From: Akkermansia sp.
Lineage (GTDB): Bacteria > Verrucomicrobiota > Verrucomicrobiia > Verrucomicrobiales > Akkermansiaceae
Reading direction: 5' to 3'
Assembly (NCBI GenBank): GCA_017379255.1
Contig: JAFNWZ010000238.1
Location: 1-7,360, forward strand
DNA length: 7,360 nt
Position numbers and translations under genes: made by a program
Notes under the pieces: model-generated
The model's input: the letters and a program-made list of their open reading frames with translations, nothing else
The model's database searches: none
Told to the model about the DNA's origin: nothing
Part shown: piece by piece, positions 1-7,180 of the stretch
How positions within the stretch are numbered: position 1 is the first letter of the stretch
Layout of the letters: every line of letters begins with the position of its first letter

Positions 1-663
1 GGTAACGTGCTCTGGGTGGGCTATGTCACCATCTCCCAGACCCGCCTGGACCTCATGCTCGGTAACTCCTCTGTCATGCACATGGGCTACATCTTCCTGG
101 CCTTTGCCGCCTACATCGCCTGCAACGGCAACAACGAGCTTGCCATCCAGGGCGCAGCCCTGCTCATGCTGGCCCACGGTCTGACCATCGCCCTGCTCTT
201 CCTGCTCACCGGGCAGATCGAAGCCCAGACCCGCACCCTGGAGCTCGACTCCATGGGCGGCCTTGGCAGCAAGCTTCCGGCACTCGGCTTCCTCTTTGGT
301 CTGGCCGGCATGGCCTCCATCGGCCTGCCGCTCCTGGCCAACTTCGTGGGTGAGTTCACCGTCTTCGTCTCCTGCTTCGCCGGGTGGCAGCCTGCTGCCT
401 CCACCTGCGATTGCTGGCTGGGTTGCGTCGCCAACTTCTTCGGCGGCATGGGCCCGGTGCAGCTGGCCACCATCGGCGCGCTGTGGGGACTGGTCATCAG
501 CGCCATCTACATGCTGCGCGCCTTCCGCAACATCTTCGAAGGCCCCACCGGCACCGCCTCCGGGCGCGCCACCGGGCTGACGAAGCTCGACATCGTGGCA
601 GCCTGCTTCCTGGCCGTCTTCATCGTCCTCTTCGGCATCTGCCCCCCCACCTGCCTTCTCTGA
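1..663 (+). CDS. nuoM: NADH-quinone oxidoreductase subunit M (NuoM), 3' part
   Basis: This is the C-terminal part of an antiporter-like, proton-pumping membrane subunit of respiratory complex I. The reading frame is open from base 1, so the start lies upstream; the GTG at 7 is internal. Numbering from that GTG, family landmarks appear in order: SSVMHMGY (residues 21-28, loop and helix with a conserved His), MLAHGL (54-59, second conserved His) and LANFVGEF (110-117, with the functionally important Glu116). Hydrophobic helices follow to the end, and the product is strongly hydrophobic throughout. Two oddities are visible. The usual Asp-Leu-Lys-Arg-Leu-Ile-Ala-Tyr stretch before the SSV motif reads DLMLGN. 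The loop after the GEF motif is about 20-25 residues longer than I remember for E. coli NuoM and carries Cys134, Cys136 and Cys140. The next gene, nuoN, starts 30 bases after the stop, as in nuo operons. Other Mrp/NuoL-type antiporter subunits are less likely, given the GEF motif and the nuoN neighbour. Confidence 0.93.
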   Translation, partial: GNVLWVGYVTISQTRLDLMLGNSSVMHMGYIFLAFAAYIACNGNNELAIQGAALLMLAHGLTIALLFLLTGQIEAQTRTLELDSMGGLGSKLPALGFLFGLAGMASIGLPLLANFVGEFTVFVSCFAGWQPAASTCDCWLGCVANFFGGMGPVQLATIGALWGLVISAIYMLRAFRNIFEGPTGTASGRATGLTKLDIVAACFLAVFIVLFGICPPTCLL

Positions 664-693
664 TTTAACTGACACCCCAACATAGAGCAACAT

Positions 694-2145
694 ATGAACA
701 TCGTATCAACCTACACCTGGTGTCAGTTCGCACCGGCATTTGCCCTGGTGGGTCTGGCAGCACTGCTCATCCTGGCAGATGCCCTGCTGCCCAGGCTGCC
801 GAAGCGCACCTTCGCCTTCATCGGCGCCATGGGCTGCTTCGTCGCCTCCTACTTCCTGTACACCGGCAGCCAGCCCGACTTCCTGGGCTGCATCGCCGCC
901 GTGGCCACCGGGCTTTCCATCCTCCTGGCATTCGACTACACCAAAATCTGCTGCGAATCCATCGCCGGTGGCAGCAGCGAGGAAGGCACGGGTGAATTCT
1001 ACGCCCTGCCGCTGGTAGCCTGCGCAGGCATCCTGAGCCTCACCCAGGCACGCGACCTCGTCATGCTCTTCGTGAGCCTCGAAGTCATCACCCTCAGCTC
1101 CTACGTCCTGGCCGGCTACTTCCGCCGCAACCAGGGCTCCATCGAAGCCGGCATCAAATACCTGGTACTGGGCGCCATGAGCACCGGTATCCTCGTATAC
1201 GGCACCGCCTGGTACTTCGGCATGGTCGGCACCTTCACCCTGGGGCATGAGGTCGTCTTCTCTGCCATCAAAGGCGGCGTAGCCTCCAGCCCCACTCTGG
1301 CCGTCGGCTTCCTCGTAGCCACCGCCATGCTCTTTGCCGGCGCCTTCTTCAAGATTGGTGCCGCCCCCATGCACGTGTGGATTCCCGATGTATACCAGGG
1401 AGCCCCCACCCCCACCACCGCCTTCCTGGCCGTGGCTTCCAAGACCGCTGGTTTCATCGTACTCTGCGCCCTGGTGCTTCCCTTTGCCCCCTTCTGCGTG
1501 CCGGGCAGCCTGATTGGCAAGCTCTTCATCTGGTGCTTCGCCCTTGTGGCCGCCGCCACCCTCATCATCGGCAACATGGGAGCCATCCGCCAGACCAACA
1601 TCAAGCGCCTGCTCGGCTACTCCTCCATTGCCCAGGCCGGCTTCATCATGGTATTCTTCCTGAACGTGAACGGCCTTCTGGATAACCTGGTGGGGCAGTA
1701 CCTGCTGGCCTACGCCCTCTCCACCCTGGCCGCTTTCTACGCCGTTGCCATGGTGCGCACCCAGCGCGGCAGCGAAGAAATCGCCGCCTTCCGTGGTCTG
1801 GGCAAGAGCAACCCCCGCACCGCCTTCCTCATCACCGTGTGCTTTGCCTCTCTGGCTGGCGTACCGCTCACCATGGGCTTCATGGTGAAGATGTACTCCT
1901 TCGTGGCAGCCATCACAGCCATGGGCAACTGGGCAGGCATCTGCTGGCTGCTGCCCATCATGGTGATTACCGCCGCCATGGGCTTCTACTACTACTTCAA
2001 GGTCATCCGCGCCATGTACTGGGAACAGGCACAGCCCGGCCACAAAGCCCTGCAGGTTCCGGTCTGCACCGGCATTGTACTCACCCTCTGCGCGCTTGCC
2101 CTCATCTACCTGGGCACCATGCCCCTGCTCGTCAGCCTGGGCTGA
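694..2145 (+). CDS. nuoN: NADH-quinone oxidoreductase subunit N (NuoN)
   Basis: This is a complete 483-residue subunit N of respiratory complex I, an integral membrane antiporter-like subunit that helps translocate protons when NADH electrons pass to quinone. Its length fits the family (about 480-490). Residues matching the known proton path of E. coli NuoN are present: Glu130 (in FVSLE), Lys220 (FFKIGAAP), His227 (MHVWIPD), Lys250 (VASKTAGF) and Lys399 (MGFMVKMYSF). The signature HVWIPDVYQGAPTPTTAFLA spans 227-246 and KRLLGYSSIAQAG spans 304-316. Hydrophobic helices run through nearly the whole protein. The ATG at 694 is chosen because it gives full family length and follows nuoM by 30 bases. 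No convincing Shine-Dalgarno sequence precedes it. NuoN is normally the last gene of the nuo operon, and a strong terminator 34 bases downstream agrees. Confidence 0.97.
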   Translation: MNIVSTYTWCQFAPAFALVGLAALLILADALLPRLPKRTFAFIGAMGCFVASYFLYTGSQPDFLGCIAAVATGLSILLAFDYTKICCESIAGGSSEEGTGEFYALPLVACAGILSLTQARDLVMLFVSLEVITLSSYVLAGYFRRNQGSIEAGIKYLVLGAMSTGILVYGTAWYFGMVGTFTLGHEVVFSAIKGGVASSPTLAVGFLVATAMLFAGAFFKIGAAPMHVWIPDVYQGAPTPTTAFLAVASKTAGFIVLCALVLPFAPFCVPGSLIGKLFIWCFALVAAATLIIGNMGAIRQTNIKRLLGYSSIAQAGFIMVFFLNVNGLLDNLVGQYLLAYALSTLAAFYAVAMVRTQRGSEEIAAFRGLGKSNPRTAFLITVCFASLAGVPLTMGFMVKMYSFVAAITAMGNWAGICWLLPIMVITAAMGFYYYFKVIRAMYWEQAQPGHKALQVPVCTGIVLTLCALALIYLGTMPLLVSLG

Positions 2146-2178
2146 TTCAGCCCCTGCTGCCCGCACAACCTTCAAGCT

Positions 2179-2210
2179 CCCCGCTGGTACACCCACCAGC
2201 GGGGCTTTTT
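2179..2210 (+). terminator. Rho-independent terminator ending the nuo operon
   Basis: A perfect 10-bp stem (CCCCGCTGGT pairing with ACCAGCGGGG, 2179-2188 with 2195-2204) closes a 6-base loop. One C and then five Ts (2206-2210) follow. It lies 34 bases after the nuoN stop and is the only obvious transcription stop between complex I and aroB, so aroB needs its own promoter. Confidence 0.93.
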
Positions 2211-2222
2211 ATACCCTCCCCA

Positions 2223-2299
2223 CACTTTTCACTTTTCCCTATTCCCTATTCCCTATTCCCTATTCACTACTCACTAATCACTACTCACTAATCACTCCC
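2223..2299 (+). repeat. Heptamer repeat array 1 (C[A/C]CTA[T/A/C]T units)
   Basis: Eleven consecutive 7-bp units lie without gaps between the nuoN terminator and the aroB promoter. In order they are two CACTTTT, four identical CCCTATT (2237-2264), then CACTACT and CACTAAT alternating twice (2265-2292), and a terminal CACTCCC. The alternation makes a perfect 14-bp higher-order repeat in two copies. The array ends with CACTAATCACTCCCC, the same 15 bases that end array 2. No gene is encoded here: the frame rotates through the array, so apparent peptides are repetitive artefacts. Confidence 0.95.
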
Positions 2300-2315
2300 C
2301 TGACGTTTTATCTCC

Positions 2316-2343
2316 TTGCATCCGGCAGTAGCAGCGATATAAT
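2316..2343 (+). promoter_or_regulatory. Probable sigma-70-type promoter of aroB, possibly leaderless
   Basis: A perfect TATAAT -10 box lies at 2338-2343. A weak -35 candidate, TTGCAT (2316-2321, three of six consensus bases), stands 16 bases upstream. Transcription would be expected to start about 6-7 bases after the -10 box, which is at or next to the aroB ATG at 2350. The messenger would then have almost no 5' leader, which fits the lack of a Shine-Dalgarno sequence. The position just after a terminator and array supports a promoter here. The -35 box is the uncertain part. Confidence 0.6.
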
Positions 2344-2349
2344 AACCAC

Positions 2350-3453
2350 ATGGCGAATGTCTCCCTTTCACTCGGCCCGGAATCCTATGATGTACACGTA
2401 GCCAACGGTGCACTCGAAACCATCGGCTACCTCTGCAGCAGCGTGCGGCTGGAAGGCAAAGCCGCCATCATCACCGACACCAATGTCGGCCCGCTCTATG
2501 CGGAGCGCGTGCGCCAGAGCCTGGAGGATTCCGGCTACACCGTCTCGATCCACAGCTTCACCGCAGGCGAGGCACACAAAAACCTCAGCTCCATCGAAAC
2601 CATCGTCAACGAAATGGTGCAGGCCGGGCACGACCGCACCAGCTTCGTCGTCGCCCTGGGCGGCGGTGTCGTGGGCGACATGGCAGGCTTCATCGCCAGC
2701 ATCTACTACCGCGGCATCCCCTTCGTGCAGATACCCACCAGCGTCATGGCGCAGGTAGACAGCTCCGTGGGCGGCAAAACCGCCGTCGATATCGCCGCCG
2801 GCAAAAACCTCATCGGAGCCTTCCACCAGCCCCGGCTTGTCCTCATCGACCCCACCACCCTCTCCACCCTCTCCCCGCGGCTCATCCGCGAAGGCATGGC
2901 CGAAATGGTCAAACACGCCGCCATCCGCCAGCCCGGCATGCTCCACACCCTGCGCGAAATGGCAGATGAAATCGAGCTGGGCTTCACCCTCGCCACCATC
3001 AAAAAGCTGCCCGACATCATCGCCGCCAACATCGCCATCAAAGCCCGCATCGTGGAAGAAGACGAAAAGGAAACCCTCGGCATCCGCGCCTTCCTCAACC
3101 TGGGCCACACCATCGGCCACGGCATCGAAGCCGCCCTGCCCTATGGCGAGCTGCTGCACGGCGAAGCCGTCAGCCTCGGGCTGAGAGCCGCCCTCTACCT
3201 CTCCCGGCGCCACGCCGGGCTGAGCGCCGCAGAAGAACGAGATGTGCTCGACACCCTGCGCGCGCTGGAACTTCCCCTCACCCTACCGGCAGGGGTCGAT
3301 ATCAACCGGGCGCTCGCCCTCACCGCCAGCGACAAGAAATTCCAGAACGGCAGCATCCGCTTCGTCCTCCTCCAGCAACTCGGCATCCCCATCCTCAGCA
3401 GAGAAATCACCAAGACCGACCTCACCGACGCCCTCCGCGAACTCACCCATTAA
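2350..3453 (+). CDS. aroB: 3-dehydroquinate synthase (AroB)
   Basis: This cytoplasmic enzyme of the shikimate pathway converts DAHP to 3-dehydroquinate using NAD+ and a divalent metal. At 367 residues it has the usual bacterial length. Visible motifs are the NAD-binding glycine-rich segment GGGVVGDMAGF (104-114), PTSVMAQVDSSVGGKTAVD (129-147), KNLIGAFHQP (152-161), EMVKHA (185-190) and LNLGHTIGHGIEA (249-261). By family alignment the metal ligands are Glu185, His253 and His270 (in HGEAVSLG), and His257 is catalytic. No key residue is missing. The ATG at 2350 begins a normal N-terminus, and a strong -10 box lies six bases upstream. Neighbours are not shikimate genes, so the gene is probably transcribed from its own promoter and may lead a transcript into the downstream aminopeptidase. 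Dehydroquinate-synthase-like sugar cyclases share the fold, but motif agreement is complete enough to prefer AroB. Confidence 0.97.
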   Translation: MANVSLSLGPESYDVHVANGALETIGYLCSSVRLEGKAAIITDTNVGPLYAERVRQSLEDSGYTVSIHSFTAGEAHKNLSSIETIVNEMVQAGHDRTSFVVALGGGVVGDMAGFIASIYYRGIPFVQIPTSVMAQVDSSVGGKTAVDIAAGKNLIGAFHQPRLVLIDPTTLSTLSPRLIREGMAEMVKHAAIRQPGMLHTLREMADEIELGFTLATIKKLPDIIAANIAIKARIVEEDEKETLGIRAFLNLGHTIGHGIEAALPYGELLHGEAVSLGLRAALYLSRRHAGLSAAEERDVLDTLRALELPLTLPAGVDINRALALTASDKKFQNGSIRFVLLQQLGIPILSREITKTDLTDALRELTH

Positions 3454-3454
3454 T

Positions 3455-3497
3455 CCCTATTCACTATTCACTATTCCCTAATCACTAATCACTCCCC
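3455..3497 (+). repeat. Heptamer repeat array 2
   Basis: Six 7-bp units fill the aroB to aminopeptidase spacer almost exactly: CCCTATT, CACTATT twice, CCCTAAT, CACTAAT and CACTCCC, plus one C. The array starts two bases after the aroB stop and ends at the base before the next ATG (3498). The whole ribosome-binding region of the downstream gene is therefore pyrimidine-rich repeat without a Shine-Dalgarno motif. Its last 15 bases match the end of array 1. Confidence 0.94.
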
Positions 3498-4600
<1,103 letters not shown>

Positions 4601-4601
<1 letters not shown>

Positions 4602-4628
4602 GTGAATAGGTAATAAGGAATAGGGAAT
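4601..4628 (-). repeat. Heptamer repeat array 3 (inverted orientation)
   Basis: Four 7-bp units in the purine-rich orientation: AGTGAAT, AGGTAAT, AAGGAAT and AGGGAAT. The first base is also the last base of the aminopeptidase stop codon (TAA 4599-4601). The order AGTGAAT, a variable unit, AAGGAAT, AG[G/T]GAAT also appears in array 6 read from the gene it follows, and array 5 keeps part of it. This suggests a conserved composite element rather than random slippage. Confidence 0.9.
4615..4627 (+). promoter_or_regulatory. Shine-Dalgarno-like purine stretch inside array 3
   Basis: AAGGAATAGGGAA is made entirely of two inverted heptamer units and ends seven bases before the ATG at 4635. AGGGAA (4622-4627) is at a normal ribosome-binding distance. 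It is the only clear Shine-Dalgarno-like signal before a gene in this window, and it supports the choice of the 4635 start. Confidence 0.55.
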
Positions 4629-4634
4629 AATGCT

Positions 4635-5039
4635 ATGTCACGCCGCCCCTATTTTAACGAAAGACACGAAAACCTGAAGCAACGCACCAAGGACTTCGGG
4701 TTGCGGGTCATCCGCATGTGGAAATCCTTACCGACCAACACTCTTTCAGAAGTGCTGGGCAAACAACTCCTGCGTTGCGCTACCTCTGTAGCCGCAAATT
4801 ACCGGGCAGCCTGCCTGGCAAAGAGTGACCCGGACTTTTTCAATAAAATCAAAATCTGTCAGGAAGAAGCTGACGAAAGCTGCCTGTGGATTGAATACAT
4901 CATAGAAGCAGGAATTCTTCCAGCCTCCCGGCTCGACAATCTGCTGGATGAAGCTCAGCAACTTACTGCCATGATGACATCCGCAGCAATCACCGTCAAA
5001 AAACGCCTCAACGCAGAAAAGCGCTCCAAAAGACAATAG
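4635..5039 (+). CDS. Four-helix-bundle protein (23S rRNA intervening-sequence/S23 family)
   Basis: A 134-residue protein of the family first found encoded inside intervening sequences of 23S rRNA genes (S23 type). The closely related fold of Avd serves diversity-generating retroelements. Family landmarks are LKQRTKDFGLRVIRMWKSLP (14-33), the core LGKQLLRCATSVAANYRAA (41-59), AKSDPDFFNKIKICQEEADES (62-82), and LWIEYIIEAGI (84-94) before a final helix with a basic tail. Four amphipathic helices fit these blocks. The molecular role of stand-alone members is unknown; nucleic-acid or protein binding is proposed for relatives. By hand count, G+C is about 50% (181 of 360 bases, 4681-5040), against about 66% in a 180-base sample of the next gene, suggesting transfer. 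It sits between two paralogous aminopeptidases, bracketed by oppositely oriented arrays. No reverse transcriptase, variable repeat or rRNA is present, so an Avd or rRNA-linked role has no support here. Confidence 0.9.
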   Translation: MSRRPYFNERHENLKQRTKDFGLRVIRMWKSLPTNTLSEVLGKQLLRCATSVAANYRAACLAKSDPDFFNKIKICQEEADESCLWIEYIIEAGILPASRLDNLLDEAQQLTAMMTSAAITVKKRLNAEKRSKRQ

Positions 5040-5043
5040 CCCC

Positions 5044-5079
5044 CCCTATTCCATATTCACTATTTCCCTATTCACTATG
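5044..5079 (+). repeat. Heptamer repeat array 4, containing a start codon
   Basis: Units CCCTATT, CCATATT, CACTATT, an extra T, CCCTATT and CACTATG fill the spacer between the four-helix gene stop (5037-5039) and the second aminopeptidase. The last unit differs from CACTATT by one base and thereby supplies the ATG at 5077-5079. Read against array 3, 26 of 32 positions are complementary if the extra T at 5065 is bulged out, so the two arrays form imperfect inverted repeats around the four-helix gene. Confidence 0.92.
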
Positions 5080-6180
5080 AAGGATCCCCGTTATACCCAG
5101 CTGGCAGACCAGGTCGTCAACTACGCCGTGCGCGTGCAACCTGGCGAACACGTCAACCTCCGCATGCAGGACATCCCCGATGCCATGGTCGTGGAACTCA
5201 TCCGCGCCGTGCGCCGCGCCGGCGGCGTGCCGCATGTCGATATCTCCCACGCCATCATCTCCAAGGAACTTGCCGCCGGCGCCACCGAAGAGCAGTATGA
5301 ACTGCTGGGCCGCTACCGCCTGCAGCGCGCCGAAGACATGCAGGTGCACATCTGCTTCTACGCCGATGCCAACACCTTTGAAAGCGCCGATGTGCCCGGC
5401 GACCGCATGCAGATTGTGAGCCGCCACCTCAAAGCCGCCAGCGATGTCACCTGCAACCGCCGCAAATGGACCGTGCTTGCCTGGCCCACCCCCGGCATGG
5501 CCCAGGCCGCCGGCATGAGCACAGAGGATTTTGAGGACTTCTACTTCCGCTGCTGCCTGGCCGACTACGCCGCCATGCGAAGCGGCATGGAGCACCTCAA
5601 ACGCCTCATGGAGCAGACCGACCGCGTCCGCATCACCGGGCCGGGAACCGACCTCAGCTTCTCCATCAGAGGCATCCCCGCCATCCCCTGCTGCGGCGAC
5701 TGCAACATCCCCGACGGCGAAGTCTACACTGCCCCGGTAAAAGACAGCATCAACGGCACCATCACCTACAACGCCCCCAGCATCTACCACGGCATTCCCT
5801 TCGATGGCGTCCGCTTCCGCTTCGAAAACGGCAAAATTGTAGAAGCCCACTGCAACGGCAGCGATGAAGCCCTCAACAAAATCCTCGACACCGATGAAGG
5901 CGCCCGCTACATCGGCGAATTCGCCCTCGGCCTCAACCCTCACATCCTGCGCCCCATGCGCGATATCCTCTTCGACGAGAAGATTGCCGGCTCCTTCCAC
6001 CTCACCCCCGGCCAGGCATACGAAGAAGCCCCCAACGGCAACAACTCCTCCGTCCACTGGGACCTCGTCTGCATCCAGCGCCCCGAATACGGCGGCGGCG
6101 AAATCTGGTTCGACGACACCCTCATCCGCAAGGATGGCCGCTTCCTCGACCCTCAGCTCGCCATCTTCAACGCAAACTAA
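5077..6180 (+). CDS. M29-family metallo-aminopeptidase, copy 2
   Basis: The second M29 aminopeptidase is also 367 residues and aligns with copy 1 without a gap. All six predicted active-site residues sit at the same numbers: Glu215, Glu281, His308, Tyr315, His327 and Asp329. By hand count, identity is 59 of 140 over residues 1-140 and 168 of 227 over 141-367, so the catalytic half is far better conserved than the N-terminal half. This pattern fits either a changed substrate range or partial gene conversion of the 3' portion. The start codon is built from the last heptamer of array 4; it is trusted because residue 1 matches copy 1 (MKDPR against MTDPR). No Shine-Dalgarno sequence or signal peptide is seen. 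The phosphoesterase gene begins 24 bases after the stop, so cotranscription is likely. Substrate preference is unknown. Confidence 0.93.
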   Translation: MKDPRYTQLADQVVNYAVRVQPGEHVNLRMQDIPDAMVVELIRAVRRAGGVPHVDISHAIISKELAAGATEEQYELLGRYRLQRAEDMQVHICFYADANTFESADVPGDRMQIVSRHLKAASDVTCNRRKWTVLAWPTPGMAQAAGMSTEDFEDFYFRCCLADYAAMRSGMEHLKRLMEQTDRVRITGPGTDLSFSIRGIPAIPCCGDCNIPDGEVYTAPVKDSINGTITYNAPSIYHGIPFDGVRFRFENGKIVEAHCNGSDEALNKILDTDEGARYIGEFALGLNPHILRPMRDILFDEKIAGSFHLTPGQAYEEAPNGNNSSVHWDLVCIQRPEYGGGEIWFDDTLIRKDGRFLDPQLAIFNAN

Positions 6181-6204
6181 AACCATATATACATCTGCCG
6201 CCCC

Positions 6205-7029
6205 ATGGCTCATAGGAAAAAACTCCGCAAATGGCTCATTATTCTTGCCCTGCTGGCTCTCATCTGCGGGCTGGGCGGCATCAGTTTCGGGAAATACAGC
6301 GCCCGGCAGCTGCAGTGCAACCACCTGCAGCTGCCCAATGCCGCCCTGCCCGGCGCAGGTCCGCTCAGAATCGCCTTCTTCTCCGACATCCATAATAACC
6401 CGGAGCTTTTCGGGCAAGCCATTGCCTGCATCGCCGCAGCCAAGCCGGACCTCATCCTCTTCGGCGGCGATATCGTCTCGGCGCACGAGCGATTCATGCG
6501 CACCCGCTGGGCCATCCAGGGGCTCAGGCAGCTCCGCAGCATCGCCCCCACCTTCGCCATCCCCGGCAACCACGACTACGAAAAACTCTGCGAGCTGGAA
6601 CGAGTCTACACCACCGCTGGCATCCCCCTGCTCCGCAACCAGAGCATCGATTGGCGCACCCCCTCCGGTACAACCCTGCGTATCGTCGGTCTCGGAGACT
6701 GGAATGAAGGAGACGAAGCCCCTGCTGCCTGCCTGCGCCCCGCCGGGCAGGAGAATTGCCCCGTCCTCCTCCTCTCGCACGACCCCGAAAGCCGCTGGCT
6801 GCTGCGCGCCTACGATTGGGACCTCATGCTCTCCGGCCACACCCACGGTGGGCAGATTGGCAACCCCTTTACCGGCGCCTCCATCTCCCTGCGTTCCTCC
6901 ATGCCCGCAGGCCTCTTCCCCTTTGAGGACAACCGCCGCGTCCTTGTTACCCGCGGCGTCGGCGCCATCATGAACATGCGCTTCTTCTGCCCCCCGGAAG
7001 TCAATATTATTGAAGTGAATAAGGAATAA
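6205..7029 (+). CDS. Membrane-anchored metallophosphoesterase (YkuE/YaeI/LpxG-like)
   Basis: A 274-residue calcineurin-type metallophosphoesterase. A basic start (RKKLRK, 4-9) followed by one hydrophobic helix (about 10-29) indicates a signal anchor. Cys21 is not in a valid lipobox. The dimetal motifs are complete: FFSDIH (58-63; Asp61, His63), FGGDI (86-90; Asp89), GNHD (121-124; Asn122, His123), LLSHDP (189-194; His192) and GHTHGGQ (211-217; His212, His214). The family acts on membrane-related phosphodiesters. In Chlamydiae, a relative in the same superphylum, an anchored enzyme of this kind (LpxG) hydrolyses UDP-2,3-diacylglucosamine in lipid A synthesis. That role is a possibility here, not something the sequence proves. 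The final codons (EVNKE and the stop) coincide with array 5, so the C-terminus may have been shaped by the repeat. The ATG at 6205 keeps the anchor intact; no Shine-Dalgarno motif precedes it. Confidence 0.92.
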   Translation: MAHRKKLRKWLIILALLALICGLGGISFGKYSARQLQCNHLQLPNAALPGAGPLRIAFFSDIHNNPELFGQAIACIAAAKPDLILFGGDIVSAHERFMRTRWAIQGLRQLRSIAPTFAIPGNHDYEKLCELERVYTTAGIPLLRNQSIDWRTPSGTTLRIVGLGDWNEGDEAPAACLRPAGQENCPVLLLSHDPESRWLLRAYDWDLMLSGHTHGGQIGNPFTGASISLRSSMPAGLFPFEDNRRVLVTRGVGAIMNMRFFCPPEVNIIEVNKE

Positions 7030-7048
7030 GGGCCAGGGAATAGTGATA
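7014..7048 (-). repeat. Heptamer repeat array 5 (inverted orientation), overlapping a gene end
   Basis: Units AGTGAAT and AAGGAAT, a diverged AAGGGCC, AGGGAAT and a partial AGTGATA. The first two units and part of the third are translated as the last residues and stop codon of the phosphoesterase. It resembles array 3 in orientation, in position at a gene 3' end, and in beginning with AGTGAAT. It stops just before the terminator at 7051. Confidence 0.85.
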
Positions 7049-7050
7049 GA

Positions 7051-7084
7051 AAAAGCCCTTGAGGATGTCTCCTCAAGGGCTTTT
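7051..7084. terminator. Bidirectional Rho-independent terminator
   Basis: A perfect 15-bp stem (7051-7065 with 7070-7084) around the loop TGTC. The arms begin with AAAA and end with TTTT, and the GC-rich part is GCCCTTGAGGA. It therefore yields a hairpin plus a U-run in either direction. It lies between the phosphoesterase and the convergent PEP-CTERM gene and probably ends both transcripts. Confidence 0.92.
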
Positions 7085-7143
7085 CTGATTGATCTGTTCA
7101 GTAATCCGGCTGTGCCTTCAGAAAGGAACGCAGTAGAAAAATC

Positions 7144-7178
7144 TACTATTCACTATTCCTTATGCACTATTCACTCAA
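7144..7178 (+). repeat. Heptamer repeat array 6
   Basis: Units TACTATT (first base diverged), CACTATT, CCTTATG, CACTATT and CACTCAA. Read from the minus-strand gene it follows, the order is AGTGAAT, AGTGCAT, AAGGAAT, AGTGAAT, which parallels array 3 unit for unit. It starts a few bases after the PEP-CTERM gene's stop codon and lies in that gene's 3' untranslated region, upstream of the shared terminator. Confidence 0.88.
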
Positions 7179-7180
7179 AA

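Noticed and set aside
706..2196. A 496-codon open frame on the minus strand, antisense to nuoN
   Set aside because: Its translation is Gly/Ala/Glu/His-rich with no recognisable motif and mirrors the codon bias of nuoN. nuoN has full family motifs on the other strand.
2223..2299. Array 1 as a CRISPR array
   Set aside because: The units are 7 bp with no spacers, far shorter than CRISPR repeats, and no cas gene is present.
2075..2401. Open frame with a repetitive Pro-Tyr-Ser-Leu-Phe-Pro-Ile peptide through array 1
   Set aside because: The plus orientation of CCCTATT contains no stop codon, so the 7-bp repeat is read as a 7-residue period. There is no start signal, and the frame overlaps nuoN, a terminator and the aroB promoter.
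4635..5039. The four-helix gene as Avd of a diversity-generating retroelement
   Set aside because: Avd shares this fold, but no reverse transcriptase, template repeat or variable repeat is seen in the window.
6181..6204. TATATA at 6186-6191 as a promoter for the phosphoesterase
   Set aside because: No acceptable -35 box lies at 16-18 bases, and the gap after the upstream gene is only 24 bases, so read-through is the simpler explanation.
5068..6846. A 592-codon open frame on the minus strand across aminopeptidase copy 2 and the phosphoesterase
   Set aside because: It is low-complexity, Gly/Ala/Val/Asp-rich, and a by-product of high third-position GC. It crosses two well-supported genes.
5864..6973. 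A 369-codon plus-strand open frame overlapping copy 2 and the phosphoesterase
   Set aside because: It is Ser/Pro/Ala/Thr-rich, out of frame with both real genes, and has no domain.
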